Source of the DNA: DATKUC01 sp964577375
GTDB taxonomy: Bacteria > Spirochaetota > Spirochaetia > DSM-27196 > DATKUC01
Assembly (NCBI GenBank): GCA_964577375.1
Contig: CAZNYW010000002.1
Span: 109,973-173,972 of the forward strand
Reading direction: 5' to 3'
DNA length: 64,000 nucleotides
Each line of letters starts with the position of its first letter. Within the stretch, counting starts at the first letter, position 1. The position numbers were made by a program, and so were the translations under genes. Of the stretch, positions 8,430 to 17,631 are shown in pieces. The notes under the pieces are model-generated. The model did no database searches and had not been told where the DNA came from. It saw only the letters and a list, made by a program, of their open reading frames with translations.

Positions 8430-9554
8430 TTACGTCATATTGTTCATTCTTTCCATAGGCGAAACAATCTCTGTTACACGAACTCCGAAGTTTTCGTCTA
8501 TGACCACCACCTCACCTTTTGCTATCAATTTGTGGTTTACGAGGATGTCGACCGGTTCGCCGGCGAGTTTGTCGAGCTCGATGATCGTCCCCTCGCCCAT
8601 ACCGAGGATCTCCTTGATCAGCTTTTTGGTGCGGCCGAGCTCGACCGTCATCTCCATGTAGACATCCATCAGCAGACTGATGTTGCCCTGCTCCGGCTGG
8701 AGACTCGACTGCTGAAGGTTGGGGAACTGAACCGGTGAGGCCTGCTGGGAGGCCATGCCACCGGGTGGTCCGCCGAACCCACCGCCGGCCATCGCGTTGC
8801 CGAACGCACCCTGCCCGCCCATGCCGGAAGCCGGGGCGCCGCCGGATGGCTGACTCTGCGCCGACCTGCCCTGCGGCGCTCGCGGCGCTGCCGCTTTTGC
8901 CCGCAGTCCTGCACGGTCGAGAATGTCCGCCGCAACTTCCGCACCGAATATCTCGACCAGCTCGAATGAGGCACCGTCTTCGATAGTCACCGGGTAGGTG
9001 ACCTTCACGAACTCGCCGCCGGGCAACTGGAGACTTCCCTTGTCCTGCTGGGCCGCCTCCGGGGCGTCGGTCATCACCGTTTCACCGGTCTTATCCCCGA
9101 TGGCGGTGAGAAGCGGGCTTCCAACCTGGGAAAAGGCCTCCTGCAGTGCGTTCAGCGCCGCATCATCGAGCTCCGCATCCTCCTGCCCCATCATGGCGCC
9201 GGCAATAACGGCCGCGCCGGAGGAGGCGAGCACGTAGCTGTGGGGCCCGGTCACTCCTTCACTCAGGTCCATCCGCACCTGCACGACATCACCTTCGAGA
9301 TCGTCTTCGAGCCCGGAGCTGTCGGTCGTATCTACAGTCGGTTTGCCGATCGTCACGCTCTTGCTGACGAGCATGGAAAAATTCGAGGCCTGACCGTCTA
9401 CGGTTTCGGCCACCAGGCGCTGAAACGCCTTGCGATCCTGGCTGGAGAGACTCTCTTCCTGTGCGGGGGCGGCCGGCGCTTCGTCGAACTCCATGCCCCC
9501 CGATCCCTGCAACAGAGCGTCTATTTCATCTTGTGAGAGGGATCCATCGCTCAT
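8430..9554 (-). CDS. fliY: FliY/FliN, flagellar switch protein with CheC-like and SpoA domains
   Basis: 374 residues, the long FliY type of FliN. The N-terminus SLSQDEIDALLQG resembles the FliM/FliY peptide that binds phosphorylated CheY. A CheC-like phosphatase-fold region covers about residues 45-235, followed by a Gly/Ala/Gln-rich linker and a C-terminal SpoA (FliN) domain with DVYMEMTVELGRTKK and EGTIIELDKLAGEPVDILV. It builds the lower C-ring with FliM and FliG. The start overlaps the fliM stop by 1 nt (TAATG). In spirochaetes this gene is usually called fliY. Confidence 0.93.
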   Translation of the reverse strand: MSDGSLSQDEIDALLQGSGGMEFDEAPAAPAQEESLSSQDRKAFQRLVAETVDGQASNFSMLVSKSVTIGKPTVDTTDSSGLEDDLEGDVVQVRMDLSEGVTGPHSYVLASSGAAVIAGAMMGQEDAELDDAALNALQEAFSQVGSPLLTAIGDKTGETVMTDAPEAAQQDKGSLQLPGGEFVKVTYPVTIEDGASFELVEIFGAEVAADILDRAGLRAKAAAPRAPQGRSAQSQPSGGAPASGMGGQGAFGNAMAGGGFGGPPGGMASQQASPVQFPNLQQSSLQPEQGNISLLMDVYMEMTVELGRTKKLIKEILGMGEGTIIELDKLAGEPVDILVNHKLIAKGEVVVIDENFGVRVTEIVSPMERMNNMT

Positions 9555-10579
9555 TACTCTTCTCCTTCGACAACCAGTTCCTCGAAGTCTTCCTGCTCAA
9601 TATCCTCAAGCTGCTTGATAATCTGGACGGCCATCTTGTTTCCGACCTGGCCCGGTTTGCACTGGAATTTGGGCCGGTTGCCGATTTTCAGCGACATTGG
9701 ATCGTTCACCCGCACATTCGGGAACCTGATGACGTCCCCGGCGCGCAGCGACAGCACATCGCGAACCGTCAGGTCCATCTGACCGATTTCGGCAACCACG
9801 GTTACTTCTATTGTCGACAGCCTTTCGCGGATTATGTTGAGATTTTCGGTGGTAGCGCCGCGCCGGATTGACGAATACATGTACTGCGCGGACAGCTTGG
9901 AGATGATCGGCTCGATCGTCAGGTAGGGAATACAGAAGTTCATCATTCCCTCAACGTCACCGACCTTTGTCTCGAGGGTCACCAGCACGACCATTTCCGT
10001 CGGCGGAACGATCTGCGCGAACTGCGGATTGGTTTCGATCTGCCCGAGACGCGGCCGCAGATCGATGACCTGGCTCCACGCCTCACGCATGTTTCCCAGG
10101 ATCCGGACGATGATGCCTTCCATAACAGACTGTTCAATGTCGGTCAGCTCGCGGGTGACCTTTGCCCCTTCGCCCTGACCTCCGAACAGACGGTCGATTA
10201 TCGAGAAGGTGATTGCGGGATCTATCTCGAGGATGGCTGAACCCTTCAGCGGATCCATGTTGATTACCGCGAGGGTAGTGGGATTGGGGATCGAACGGAT
10301 GAACTCTTCGTAGGTCAGCTGATCTACCGAGGCGACGTGAACCTGCGCAAGGCTGCGAAGCTGCGCTGAAAGCGCCGTGGTTGTGAGACGGGCGAAGGTC
10401 TCGTGCATGATCGAGACCGTGCGGATCTGCTCCTTCGAAAACTTGTCCGGCCGCTTGAAGTCGTAGATCTTGATCTTGCGCTGATCGGCCGGCTGGTGAA
10501 TTTCTTCTGTCTCGATATCACCGGACGAGATCGCCGTGAGAAGTTGATCAATTTCGTCTTGTGACAGTACTTCGGTCAT
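9554..10579 (-). CDS. fliM: FliM, flagellar motor switch protein
   Basis: 341 residues. The N-terminal CheY-P binding segment VLSQDEIDQLLTAISSG is followed by the middle domain (about 50-235, with YEEFIRSIPNPTTLAVINMDP) that contacts FliG, and a C-terminal SpoA domain (MDLTVRDVLSLRAGDVIRFP). It is the signal-receiving part of the C-ring. The stop codon overlaps the fliY start. About 48 nt separates it from fliL. Confidence 0.97.
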   Translation of the reverse strand: MTEVLSQDEIDQLLTAISSGDIETEEIHQPADQRKIKIYDFKRPDKFSKEQIRTVSIMHETFARLTTTALSAQLRSLAQVHVASVDQLTYEEFIRSIPNPTTLAVINMDPLKGSAILEIDPAITFSIIDRLFGGQGEGAKVTRELTDIEQSVMEGIIVRILGNMREAWSQVIDLRPRLGQIETNPQFAQIVPPTEMVVLVTLETKVGDVEGMMNFCIPYLTIEPIISKLSAQYMYSSIRRGATTENLNIIRERLSTIEVTVVAEIGQMDLTVRDVLSLRAGDVIRFPNVRVNDPMSLKIGNRPKFQCKPGQVGNKMAVQIIKQLEDIEQEDFEELVVEGEE

Positions 10580-10627
10580 TGATCCTCTCCGCTCGCACCC
10601 CTTCTCTCAATTCATACACAGTTTCTG

Positions 10628-11179
10628 TTAAAATTCAACCACGTTGTAGCTCTTGAAGAATACCTCCGCAATCTTGCCGTGTGCCAGTATACGGTTGATC
10701 TCTTCTCGAAGATCATCCTTTACCCGCTGCATGTTGGACGCCCCGTCGAGCTGATTTGCCTTTTTCGAAATGAAGTAGCGCAGCACGATGTCCCGTATTT
10801 CGGGCGCCCGCTGACTGAGCTCCGCTTGAAGCGCCTTATTGGCAGGATCAAACCCGAGGACCGGCTCCACTATTACCGTGTGCGGCACCTGGTCCGCGGT
10901 TCGGCCCCGGATCTCGCCGATTTCGGAGAAATAGGCATAGATCGGTTTCGTCGCCTGGTAGGACTGTGACAGCGGTTCCTGTCCCTGCGCTCGGTTGCCC
11001 TTGTTGAGGATATTTACCGTTATGACCACGACCGTCACAATGAATATGATCGAGCCGAGGATGATGGCCACCCATTTGAGAATCTGTATGACGATGCCGG
11101 GTAAGAATGCGACCCTTCGCTTTCCGGGCTCTTCGCCGCCGCCTACATCGTCTTCAGGTTCAAACATTTCGTCTGACAT
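10628..11179 (-). CDS. fliL: FliL, flagellar stator-associated protein
   Basis: 183 residues with an acidic cytoplasmic N-terminus, one membrane helix (about 28-52, WVAIILGSIIFIVTVVVITV) and a periplasmic domain (about 75-183). FliL rings surround the MotAB stator and help it generate torque; in spirochaetes it also affects periplasmic flagellar orientation. The family ending (IAEVFFKSYNVVEF) is present. It sits between motB and fliM, the typical order. Confidence 0.93.
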   Translation of the reverse strand: MSDEMFEPEDDVGGGEEPGKRRVAFLPGIVIQILKWVAIILGSIIFIVTVVVITVNILNKGNRAQGQEPLSQSYQATKPIYAYFSEIGEIRGRTADQVPHTVIVEPVLGFDPANKALQAELSQRAPEIRDIVLRYFISKKANQLDGASNMQRVKDDLREEINRILAHGKIAEVFFKSYNVVEF

Positions 11180-11200
11180 GGATTACTCCACCTTTTTCAG

Positions 11201-11929
11201 TTACAGGTTACCGTTCGACAGAACGATGATATCGACGCGGCGATTGTAGGCGCGGCCTTCCGGCGTGTCGTTACTCATGAGAGGCTGCGTATCGCCCAGT
11301 CCCATCACCTGAAACTGGTTCTCGTTGACGCCAAAGTCGACCAGGTAGTGCAGCACGTTTGTCGCGCGCGCCGTCGAAAGCTCCCAGTTCGACGGCCACG
11401 GCCCATTCGGGTCGGTCGGTGCATTGTCGGTGTGTCCCTCTATTCGGAACTTTCTGTTCGCGAGCTCCTTGCTCGAAAGAAGCGTGGAAATCTTCTGTAA
11501 GAGCTCACGACTCGCTTCGATGTTCAGCTCTGCGCTCGCAGGTCTGAAGTAGGCGTCAGAGGCGAGCGTTATCACAAGTCCACGCTCGTCCTCCGTGATT
11601 CGCACCTTCTTGCTCTTGATCTCCGGCTCGAAGAGCGCCGTCGCAGCACGACGCGCCTTGTCGAGCGCGCGCCCGGCCTGCATCGAAGGCAGGCTCATAA
11701 CGGTATTTCCAAGCTCCGCGAGCTTGCCCTGCTGAAGGGTATTTCCACCGCTGTAGGCGCCGAGCCCCTGAAAAGCTGCAAGAATGAGCTGAAGCTTGTA
11801 GCCGTTGATTTCAGCGGTTGTGAACATGAATATGAAGAAGGTCAGGAGCAGCGTGGTCATGTCACCATAGGTGACCATCCAGTCTGGCGTACCTTCGCTC
11901 TGTTTTTTCTGTTTCTTTGGTGCCGGCAT
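11201..11929 (-). CDS. motB: MotB, flagellar stator peptidoglycan-binding subunit
   Basis: 242 residues from the ATG at 11927-11929, chosen because GGAGAGG lies 4 nt upstream and the protein then begins MPAPKKQKK; 24 further codons are open upstream but are not family-like. The single membrane helix contains the proton-binding aspartate in TPDWMVTYGDMTTLLLTFF. The C-terminal OmpA-like domain (FRIEGHTDNAPTD ... GVNENQFQVMGLGDTQPL ... RRVDIIVL) anchors the stator to peptidoglycan. It lies 10 nt after motA. Confidence 0.95.
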   Translation of the reverse strand: MPAPKKQKKQSEGTPDWMVTYGDMTTLLLTFFIFMFTTAEINGYKLQLILAAFQGLGAYSGGNTLQQGKLAELGNTVMSLPSMQAGRALDKARRAATALFEPEIKSKKVRITEDERGLVITLASDAYFRPASAELNIEASRELLQKISTLLSSKELANRKFRIEGHTDNAPTDPNGPWPSNWELSTARATNVLHYLVDFGVNENQFQVMGLGDTQPLMSNDTPEGRAYNRRVDIIVLSNGNL

Positions 11930-11939
11930 CGAGCCTCTC

Positions 11940-12725
11940 CTACTCTCGCACGGTCTCCTGCCGCATGGTTTCACGCTGCCGCGGAGGCAGGAAAGAAACA
12001 AGCTTTTCCAGCAGTATGCGCGGGTTGTCGCCCGATTGAATCGACAGGATACCTTCGATGATTATCTCTTTCACTCGCGTCTCATCGCGGTCACGGTCTC
12101 CGAGTTTGTTCTTCACCGGAATCAGCAGTATGTTGGCCACAAACGCGCCATACAGCGTGGTGATAAGGGCGAGGCCCATGCCGCGACCAATTGCCGTCTT
12201 GTCGCCTCCAAGGTTCGCGAGCATCGCAATGAGTCCGATCAGCGTTCCGATCATGCCGAAAGCGGGGGCGAACTTGCCCCAGTCTTCAAAGACCTTGATT
12301 CCCGATTCGTGGCGTTCCTGGACCTGGTTCAGTTCATTGTAGAGAATGCTCTTGATGATTTCCGGGTCCGTACCGTCAACCACCAGCTGTATTCCCTTCC
12401 GCATGAACTCGTCTTCCACCTCGTCGAGATTGTCCTCGAGCGCAAGGAGACCCTCACGTCGCGCCCGCTCCGAAAATGCAACCAGGTCGCTTATGATCTT
12501 CTCCTCTTTGAGATCGGGCGTACGAAAGGCAAGATTCATGTACCTGACCATGCCCAGAACCCGGCTCAGGGGATTGCTCACCATCAGAGCGCCGAGCGAA
12601 CCGCCGAATACCAGCACAAAGGAGCCCAGGTCCAGGTAGATGCCGAATCCGGCACCTCCAATCAGGATGGAAGTGAGTACAAGCGCGGTACCGCCGACAA
12701 GTCCTAGAATTGAGCCGAGATCCAT
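11940..12725 (-). CDS. motA: MotA, flagellar stator ion-channel subunit
   Basis: 261 residues with four membrane segments. The cytoplasmic loop carries the charged motor residues in ERARREGLLALED, which contact FliG. The conserved PAFGMIGTLIGLIAML marks the third helix and proline needed for channel gating. With MotB it forms the stator that couples ion flow to rotation. It follows flbD by 5 nt and precedes motB by 10 nt. Confidence 0.96.
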   Translation of the reverse strand: MDLGSILGLVGGTALVLTSILIGGAGFGIYLDLGSFVLVFGGSLGALMVSNPLSRVLGMVRYMNLAFRTPDLKEEKIISDLVAFSERARREGLLALEDNLDEVEDEFMRKGIQLVVDGTDPEIIKSILYNELNQVQERHESGIKVFEDWGKFAPAFGMIGTLIGLIAMLANLGGDKTAIGRGMGLALITTLYGAFVANILLIPVKNKLGDRDRDETRVKEIIIEGILSIQSGDNPRILLEKLVSFLPPRQRETMRQETVRE

Positions 12726-12730
12726 CTCCG

Positions 12731-12928
12731 CTATTCCTCGTTCTTGAATCCACCGATCAGACGGCGGTATTCCACAATGTTGTCAAAAACAGTCTGGTAG
12801 TCCTCGCGGACTACCAGACGCTTGCCTGAAAGCATAATCAATGTCGTGTCGGGATTTGTTTCTATGTACTCAATCTGGTGCGGATTCACGTAATAGTTCA
12901 CTCCGTCCAGGCGCGTAACCTTGATCAT
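12731..12928 (-). CDS. flbD: FlbD family small flagellar protein
   Basis: 65-residue protein of the FlbD/SwrD family (MIKVTRLDGVNYYVNPHQIEYIE). It has no membrane segment or known catalytic motif. In Bacillus the equivalent SwrD raises stator power and the gene also lies between flgE and motA; I infer a related role here from family and position. Length is normal. Spacing is 20 nt from flgE and 5 nt to motA. Confidence 0.92.
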   Translation of the reverse strand: MIKVTRLDGVNYYVNPHQIEYIETNPDTTLIMLSGKRLVVREDYQTVFDNIVEYRRLIGGFKNEE

Positions 12929-12948
12929 CTATCCGACACTATACCCCG

Positions 12949-14343
12949 TTACCTTTTGAGTGTTAACAGCTCTTGGAGCATCTGGTCGGAAGTCTGGATC
13001 GTGCGGCTGTTTGCCTGGAATCCACGCTCCGTCACGATCATGTCGGCGAATGCCTCCGCGAGGTCCACGTTGCTCATCTCGAGCGCACCTGCGATGAACT
13101 TGCCACGCCCTGCCAGTCCGGCCGGCGCCACATCGGGATCGCCGGAGTTGATGCTGACCACGTAGGTGTTCTCCCCCGCCTTCTCGAGCCCACCCGGATT
13201 GACGAAGTTCGCCATGGCTAGCTGCCCGAGGGGACGGTTGGTTCCGTTCGAGAAGATGCCGACGATCTCGCCGCTCTGGTCGATCCGGAAGTCCTGCAGG
13301 TAGCCCATTGTATAGCCATCCTGCTTGAAAATCTTGGTGGAGCTCTGCGAGCTGAACTGCGTCATCGAGTCGGTGAAGGAACCGACCGTCCCGAGGTTCA
13401 TGCTGAAGGTCTGCGTAACCGGAGCTGCGGGCGCCCCGACGGGCGGCGTCGCGTTCGGCACCGGGAAGGTGACGTTCAGGTTCAATGCGCCGGTGTTGTC
13501 CACGCCGCCCGCGGCATTGGTAACCGACTGCAGCGTACCGTCGTTCCCGAACTGTACCAGGAAGGTGTTGTCGGGGCCCTGTGTTCCCCCTATCGAAAGC
13601 TGGGGATTCACCGGATTTGCCGTGTTCGGGTCGATTGTTACAGTTCCCTGCCACTGGTTCGGGGAGTTGGCAACGCGCGTATAGTTGATCTGCAGATCAT
13701 GCCGCTCACCGAAGGAGTCGTAGATCTGCTTCGTCACCGTCCAGGTGCCGTCTCTCGTTTCAGCGGCGGTAGGATTTGCCGGGATAACCGGCGTGTCCTT
13801 GTTCAGATTACACATCAAGTCGACCTGGGTTGTGGCGTGCGCCGGGTCCTTGCCTCCGATCGGTATCTGGAGGTCCGTGGTGTCTGCCGACGTGTTTATG
13901 AAGGTCTGTCCGTTGACCGTCTGTGCCTGCCAGCCCTGCACCCGCATTCCATTTGCGGGATTGACCAGCGTTCCGTTTGCGTCCAGCCCGAAGGCTCCGG
14001 CCCGCGTATAAAAGTGCTGGTCACCCTTACGTAATACGAAAAAGCCATCCCCCTGGATTGCTACGTCGGTCTTTACGCCGGTAGTCTGGAGTGAACCCTG
14101 CGTATGGATGGTATCGATCGCCGCAACGTTCATGCCGAGGCCCACCTGCTTCGGATTGACGCCGCCGATCTCGGTGCGGGGCCGCGAGGCGCCCTCCATC
14201 ATCTGGGATATCAGATCCTGGAAGTCGACCCTGCCCTTCTTGAAACCGGTGGTGTTGACGTTGGAAATGTTATTTCCAATAACGTCCATTCGCACCTGGT
14301 GGTTTTCGAGGCCGGATACGCCGGCCCACAGTGATCGCATCAT
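12949..14343 (-). CDS. flgE: FlgE, flagellar hook protein
   Basis: 464 residues. The N-terminal rod/hook D0 helix (MMRSLWAGVSGLENHQ ... VIGNNISNVNTTGFKKGRVD) and C-terminal helix (NVDLAEAFADMIVTERGF ... LQELLTLKR) are typical. Counting from the first ATG, Lys165 (PIGGK), Cys178 and Asn179 (VDLMCNLNK) occupy the same positions as the residues that make the self-catalysed lysinoalanine cross-link between FlgE subunits in Treponema denticola. AGGAGG lies 10 nt ahead of the first of two adjacent ATG codons. It forms the cross-linked hook of periplasmic flagella and follows flgD. Confidence 0.97.
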   Translation of the reverse strand: MMRSLWAGVSGLENHQVRMDVIGNNISNVNTTGFKKGRVDFQDLISQMMEGASRPRTEIGGVNPKQVGLGMNVAAIDTIHTQGSLQTTGVKTDVAIQGDGFFVLRKGDQHFYTRAGAFGLDANGTLVNPANGMRVQGWQAQTVNGQTFINTSADTTDLQIPIGGKDPAHATTQVDLMCNLNKDTPVIPANPTAAETRDGTWTVTKQIYDSFGERHDLQINYTRVANSPNQWQGTVTIDPNTANPVNPQLSIGGTQGPDNTFLVQFGNDGTLQSVTNAAGGVDNTGALNLNVTFPVPNATPPVGAPAAPVTQTFSMNLGTVGSFTDSMTQFSSQSSTKIFKQDGYTMGYLQDFRIDQSGEIVGIFSNGTNRPLGQLAMANFVNPGGLEKAGENTYVVSINSGDPDVAPAGLAGRGKFIAGALEMSNVDLAEAFADMIVTERGFQANSRTIQTSDQMLQELLTLKR

Positions 14344-14357
14344 CGGTTCACGTCCTC

Positions 14358-14804
14358 CTACTTCTTAATCCGCGCAACCTGGCTGTAATCGTAGTAGTTA
14401 CCATCAACCAGAACCTGCGGGTAGTCCCCGCCGGTGACCTGTTCGACGACGCCGCTGACGGTCTTGTCGCCTGCCGTGACATCCACGGTCTTTCCCAGAA
14501 GTCCCATTGCTTCGTTGGACTTCAGCAGGCTGGCAACCTTGTTGAATCCTTCGCTCATGTTGGTCATCTGCTCGAGCGTGGAAAACTGCGCCATCTGGGC
14601 AATGAACTCGCGATCGTTCATCGGCTGCATCGGATCCTGGTGGCGAAGCTGCGTGACGAGCAGCTTGAGAAAATCGTTTTTGTCCATCGCCTGCTTCACC
14701 TGACGCCCGTTGTTGATCGTCTGGTTGAAGGTGTCGACCTGCATCTTGGTTCGTGCCAGGTCCTGGCTGTTCATTTTCGTATCGATGCTCGTACTCACGT
14801 CCAT
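14358..14804 (-). CDS. flgD: FlgD, hook cap/assembly protein
   Basis: 148 residues. The FlgD N-terminal signature NDFLKLLVTQLRHQDPMQPM followed by NDREFIAQMAQFSTLEQM is complete. The C-terminal part is short (LLGKTVDVTAGDKTVSGVVEQV), as in spirochaetes and Bacillus, lacking the extended Fn3/tudor domains of enterobacterial FlgD. It scaffolds polymerisation of FlgE, whose gene follows 14 nt downstream; fliK precedes it by 8 nt. Confidence 0.95.
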   Translation of the reverse strand: MDVSTSIDTKMNSQDLARTKMQVDTFNQTINNGRQVKQAMDKNDFLKLLVTQLRHQDPMQPMNDREFIAQMAQFSTLEQMTNMSEGFNKVASLLKSNEAMGLLGKTVDVTAGDKTVSGVVEQVTGGDYPQVLVDGNYYDYSQVARIKK

Positions 14805-14812
14805 AAACGCTC

Positions 14813-16498
14813 CTAGACTACCAGATTCACCGTGCTGCTCGCGTAGACCGCGTCGCCGATTCGCGGCACGCTGGATTCGAGAGCTCCAATTGCGGTGGGG
14901 GCGATTCTCCGGTGCGGAGGCTCGTCCTTCGTGCCAGTCCCGCTGTCTCCCTGCGAGGTCTGACCGTTGCCGACCGCCACCTCAAGCATGCCTGTTTCGA
15001 ATCCGCTGTCGCGAAATGCCTGGTAAAGCTGGGACAGGTTCTGCTGGAACACATCCCGCACAGTTACATTGTCGACAAAAATCTGACCACCTATACGGTT
15101 GTCCAGCACGTGAAGCTGTATTCGTACCCGTCCGAGCGATTCGGGACGAAGCGTCATCCGGATTTCGCCCGAATTATTGTCGCGAAGCACTACCTTCGCT
15201 TCACGTACGATGTCGCTCTTGAGCCCGTCGCGCAACTGACGAGCGAGCTCGGTGTATGCGCCGCTCGCGGAGGGGGCAGGCGGCGGCTGTGCGGGGCGGG
15301 ACGGTGCCTGGATCCCCTGCTCCGCGTGGAGCTTCCCGCTACCGTCACTGCTGTTCTGCGGATTCGCGTTGTCACCGCCGTTGTGGTGCTCAGCCGCGTG
15401 CTGAACCGGCAGCTGCTTGGCCGTCTCGGCAGCAACCTGCTGCTTCAAAAGCTCGACAGGATTCGGCTTGGCACCGTGCGGGTGCTGTCCGGTTTTTGCC
15501 GCCGAGGCCACCTTGCCGCCGTTCGACCCTGCAAGAAGCTCTTTTACCTGAAAGAGACCGCTCTGCAGCGATGTGCCGCCTTTCGCGAGCTGCTGTGCCT
15601 TCGCCGCGGCAGACCGCAGATCTTCAACCGTAAGCTTCGACCCCTGGAGGCGAGCCGCTCCGCCCGCTGATTGTCCGGCACGACCCAGGAGCTTCCCGAG
15701 CCCGGCTTCGGTGCCGGGCGGGACCGAACTTCCCGGCTTCTGTGCAGGCGCGGCCCCGGCCGCGAGCGCGGCGGCTTCCGCTTCGATCAGCTTCGCAACC
15801 GCGACCTCGACACCCCTTTTCAGCGCGCCCTTGCCTGCGACAGCGCTCTTCTTCGCCATATCCTCGGCTTTCGCAGATTTGTCCGCGTTCCCGCCCGACT
15901 GGGTGCCCTTCTGCGCGGAGTCGGCGGCCTTGGTGTCCGATCGCCTGGACTGAGTGGACTGATCTGCCGCTTTCGCGTCGCCGCCCTTCTTGCCGTCCTG
16001 CCCGGTCCCGGCCGACTGGCCGCTCGAAGAGCTGTCGCTGCTGTTCTGAGCACGCGGAGAATCATCTCGCGACGAGGCCCGTCCGGCGTCCGCTGGTGCG
16101 GCGTTTCTTCCGCTTGCGGTATCGGTACCGTTGTTTCCGGGCGCGTAAGCTGTCTCTGCATGATAGATCGCAGAAGAGGAGCGGTCGCCACGCTGTGCCG
16201 GGAGAATGCCGTTTCCAGGCGACGCCGGATTCGCATTGGAGGCGCCGGGTGAATAGATCGGCGCTGCATAGGAGGCTTCGATTGAGTAACTGGGGGATGA
16301 GTAGCCGGAAGAGCTGGCCCGCGAGGCATCAAGGAGAGACTGGAAAGAGCGGGAGCTGTCTTCAGGAGGAAGAAGCCCGAATTTGACCGGCCCGTTCGGA
16401 CCTGCCGCCCCGGCTCCCTGTGAAGCCGAAGAGTCCTGCGCCGAGGAAAGCCTGGAAAGCAGATCCATGGGCTGCCCTTCGGTCTGCCGAACGGTCAC
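14813..16498 (-). CDS. fliK: FliK, hook-length control protein
   Basis: 561 residues. A long low-complexity region rich in Ser, Ala, Gly and Gln (about 1-400) acts as the ruler in this family and is poorly conserved. The C-terminal switch domain (about 405-510) is recognisable by SGEIRMTLRPESLGRVRIQL and the following FVDNVTVRDVFQQNLSQLYQ, which contacts FlhB. The GTG at 16498 is preceded by GGAGGTGA at a suitable distance; an internal ATG at 16468 with a weaker site is the alternative. Position between flbB and flgD supports the call. Confidence 0.88.
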   Translation of the reverse strand: MTVRQTEGQPMDLLSRLSSAQDSSASQGAGAAGPNGPVKFGLLPPEDSSRSFQSLLDASRASSSGYSSPSYSIEASYAAPIYSPGASNANPASPGNGILPAQRGDRSSSAIYHAETAYAPGNNGTDTASGRNAAPADAGRASSRDDSPRAQNSSDSSSSGQSAGTGQDGKKGGDAKAADQSTQSRRSDTKAADSAQKGTQSGGNADKSAKAEDMAKKSAVAGKGALKRGVEVAVAKLIEAEAAALAAGAAPAQKPGSSVPPGTEAGLGKLLGRAGQSAGGAARLQGSKLTVEDLRSAAAKAQQLAKGGTSLQSGLFQVKELLAGSNGGKVASAAKTGQHPHGAKPNPVELLKQQVAAETAKQLPVQHAAEHHNGGDNANPQNSSDGSGKLHAEQGIQAPSRPAQPPPAPSASGAYTELARQLRDGLKSDIVREAKVVLRDNNSGEIRMTLRPESLGRVRIQLHVLDNRIGGQIFVDNVTVRDVFQQNLSQLYQAFRDSGFETGMLEVAVGNGQTSQGDSGTGTKDEPPHRRIAPTAIGALESSVPRIGDAVYASSTVNLVV

Positions 16499-16510
16499 CT
16501 GTCACCTCCG

Positions 16511-17146
16511 CTACTGACTCGGTTTTATCGCCATTTTCCGCTGTATTTCGGCCGCCCTGTCCGGCGGCATCTTCGACAGCCAGTATGGCACCAGCGATGC
16601 CTGCCCCGACTGCTTTGCGAGCTCTTCGGTGACACGCAGTGTGTCGATCAGGAGCTGATCATCGTATTTGCTCATGATCGCCACGGCCTGGTCCGGCGGC
16701 ATACTTGTAAGGTATTCCGAATTCTGGATCAGGTTCGCTCTTCTATTGTCGTATTGTTTCACCTTTTCATTGAACGATTTTTCCCGGTCGTTCAGCGTGT
16801 TCTCGCGGTCCTGGAGCTCCGCTTCCTTCTTGTCGAGCTGTGCGGACTTGTCAGCAAGTGCCTGCTGCTGCTTCTGAAGATCCTGCTCCTGGAGATTCAG
16901 CGCCTCACGCTCCTTCGCAATCCGCCCGCTGTCGAGCAGCAAGGGGCTCTCTGTCGCCTGCGGCGCCGTCTGAGGTTTGATACCCACGAGAGAGAAAATC
17001 GGTGCGAGGATTGGCTGCAGCGTGGACTTTACGTTTATGATGCCGAGAAAGTCGAACCAGAGGAGACCGCCGAAGAGAAGTACCAGAACCAGCAGTATGA
17101 GTACGAAGATTCGGGGCGCCGCGCCCACTCGTCGGTAGTCAGCCAC
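16511..17146 (-). CDS. flbB: FlbB, spirochaete periplasmic flagellar collar protein
   Basis: 211 residues. One N-terminal membrane helix (about 12-35), a long coiled coil (about 75-135, rich in Glu, Gln, Lys and Asp with heptad spacing), then an MgtE-N-like MPPDQAVAIMSKYDDQ and a second MPPDRAAEIQRKM. The two MPPD repeats and the order fliI-fliJ/flbA-flbB-fliK match the Borrelia flbB locus, whose product forms the base of the collar unique to spirochaete motors. Only 1 nt separates it from fliJ. Confidence 0.88.
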   Translation of the reverse strand: MADYRRVGAAPRIFVLILLVLVLLFGGLLWFDFLGIINVKSTLQPILAPIFSLVGIKPQTAPQATESPLLLDSGRIAKEREALNLQEQDLQKQQQALADKSAQLDKKEAELQDRENTLNDREKSFNEKVKQYDNRRANLIQNSEYLTSMPPDQAVAIMSKYDDQLLIDTLRVTEELAKQSGQASLVPYWLSKMPPDRAAEIQRKMAIKPSQ

Positions 17147-17147
17147 C

Positions 17148-17612
17148 TCACGTTTCTCCTTTCAATCGGCGACGCGCCGGGCTGCTCCCGGCGACCTCGT
17201 CGAGAAGCTTCGCCGCGTGGCGAGCCGCGTCCCTGCTGTACTCGCCGCTGCGCCGTTCCTTGAGCTTGTCGAGCACCTTTCTTGCGCGCGACGCCTCCGC
17301 GAGCCGGCTCCGAACCTCGTCGCGTTCGAGCTCCCGTGCACCGAGCGTTTCCGAAAGCTCCCGCGTGCGGCCGTCGAGATAGACCAGATAGTTTCGTCGG
17401 GCCACCAGATCCTCCAGGTCAAGGAAGGTCGATGCTTCATCGGCCCGGGCGCTCCCGAGCGCTGTTGCGGCCCGCTCCCGGGCAAGTCCGTCGATCTGCT
17501 GCTCGAGCTCGATGCAGACCCGCGCGGCGACCGCGAGCTTCACCTCCCACTCGCGCTCGTGATACTCGCGGATCTTGAGCAGCCGATCCAGCCGGAACTG
17601 AAAACGCTTCAT
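17148..17612 (-). CDS. fliJ: FliJ-like export chaperone-escort protein (flbA position)
   Basis: 154 residues, almost all predicted coiled coil, beginning MKRFQFRLDRLLKIREYHE, the typical FliJ N-terminus (F-x-F-x-L-x-x-L-L). FliJ sits in the centre of the FliI ATPase ring and couples it to FlhA. In Borrelia the gene in this position is named flbA. It follows fliI by 19 nt and precedes flbB by 1 nt. Arg content is high and sequence conservation low, as usual for the family. Confidence 0.85.
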   Translation of the reverse strand: MKRFQFRLDRLLKIREYHEREWEVKLAVAARVCIELEQQIDGLARERAATALGSARADEASTFLDLEDLVARRNYLVYLDGRTRELSETLGARELERDEVRSRLAEASRARKVLDKLKERRSGEYSRDAARHAAKLLDEVAGSSPARRRLKGET

Positions 17613-17631
17613 GCAGCGGCCTCCTCACCAT

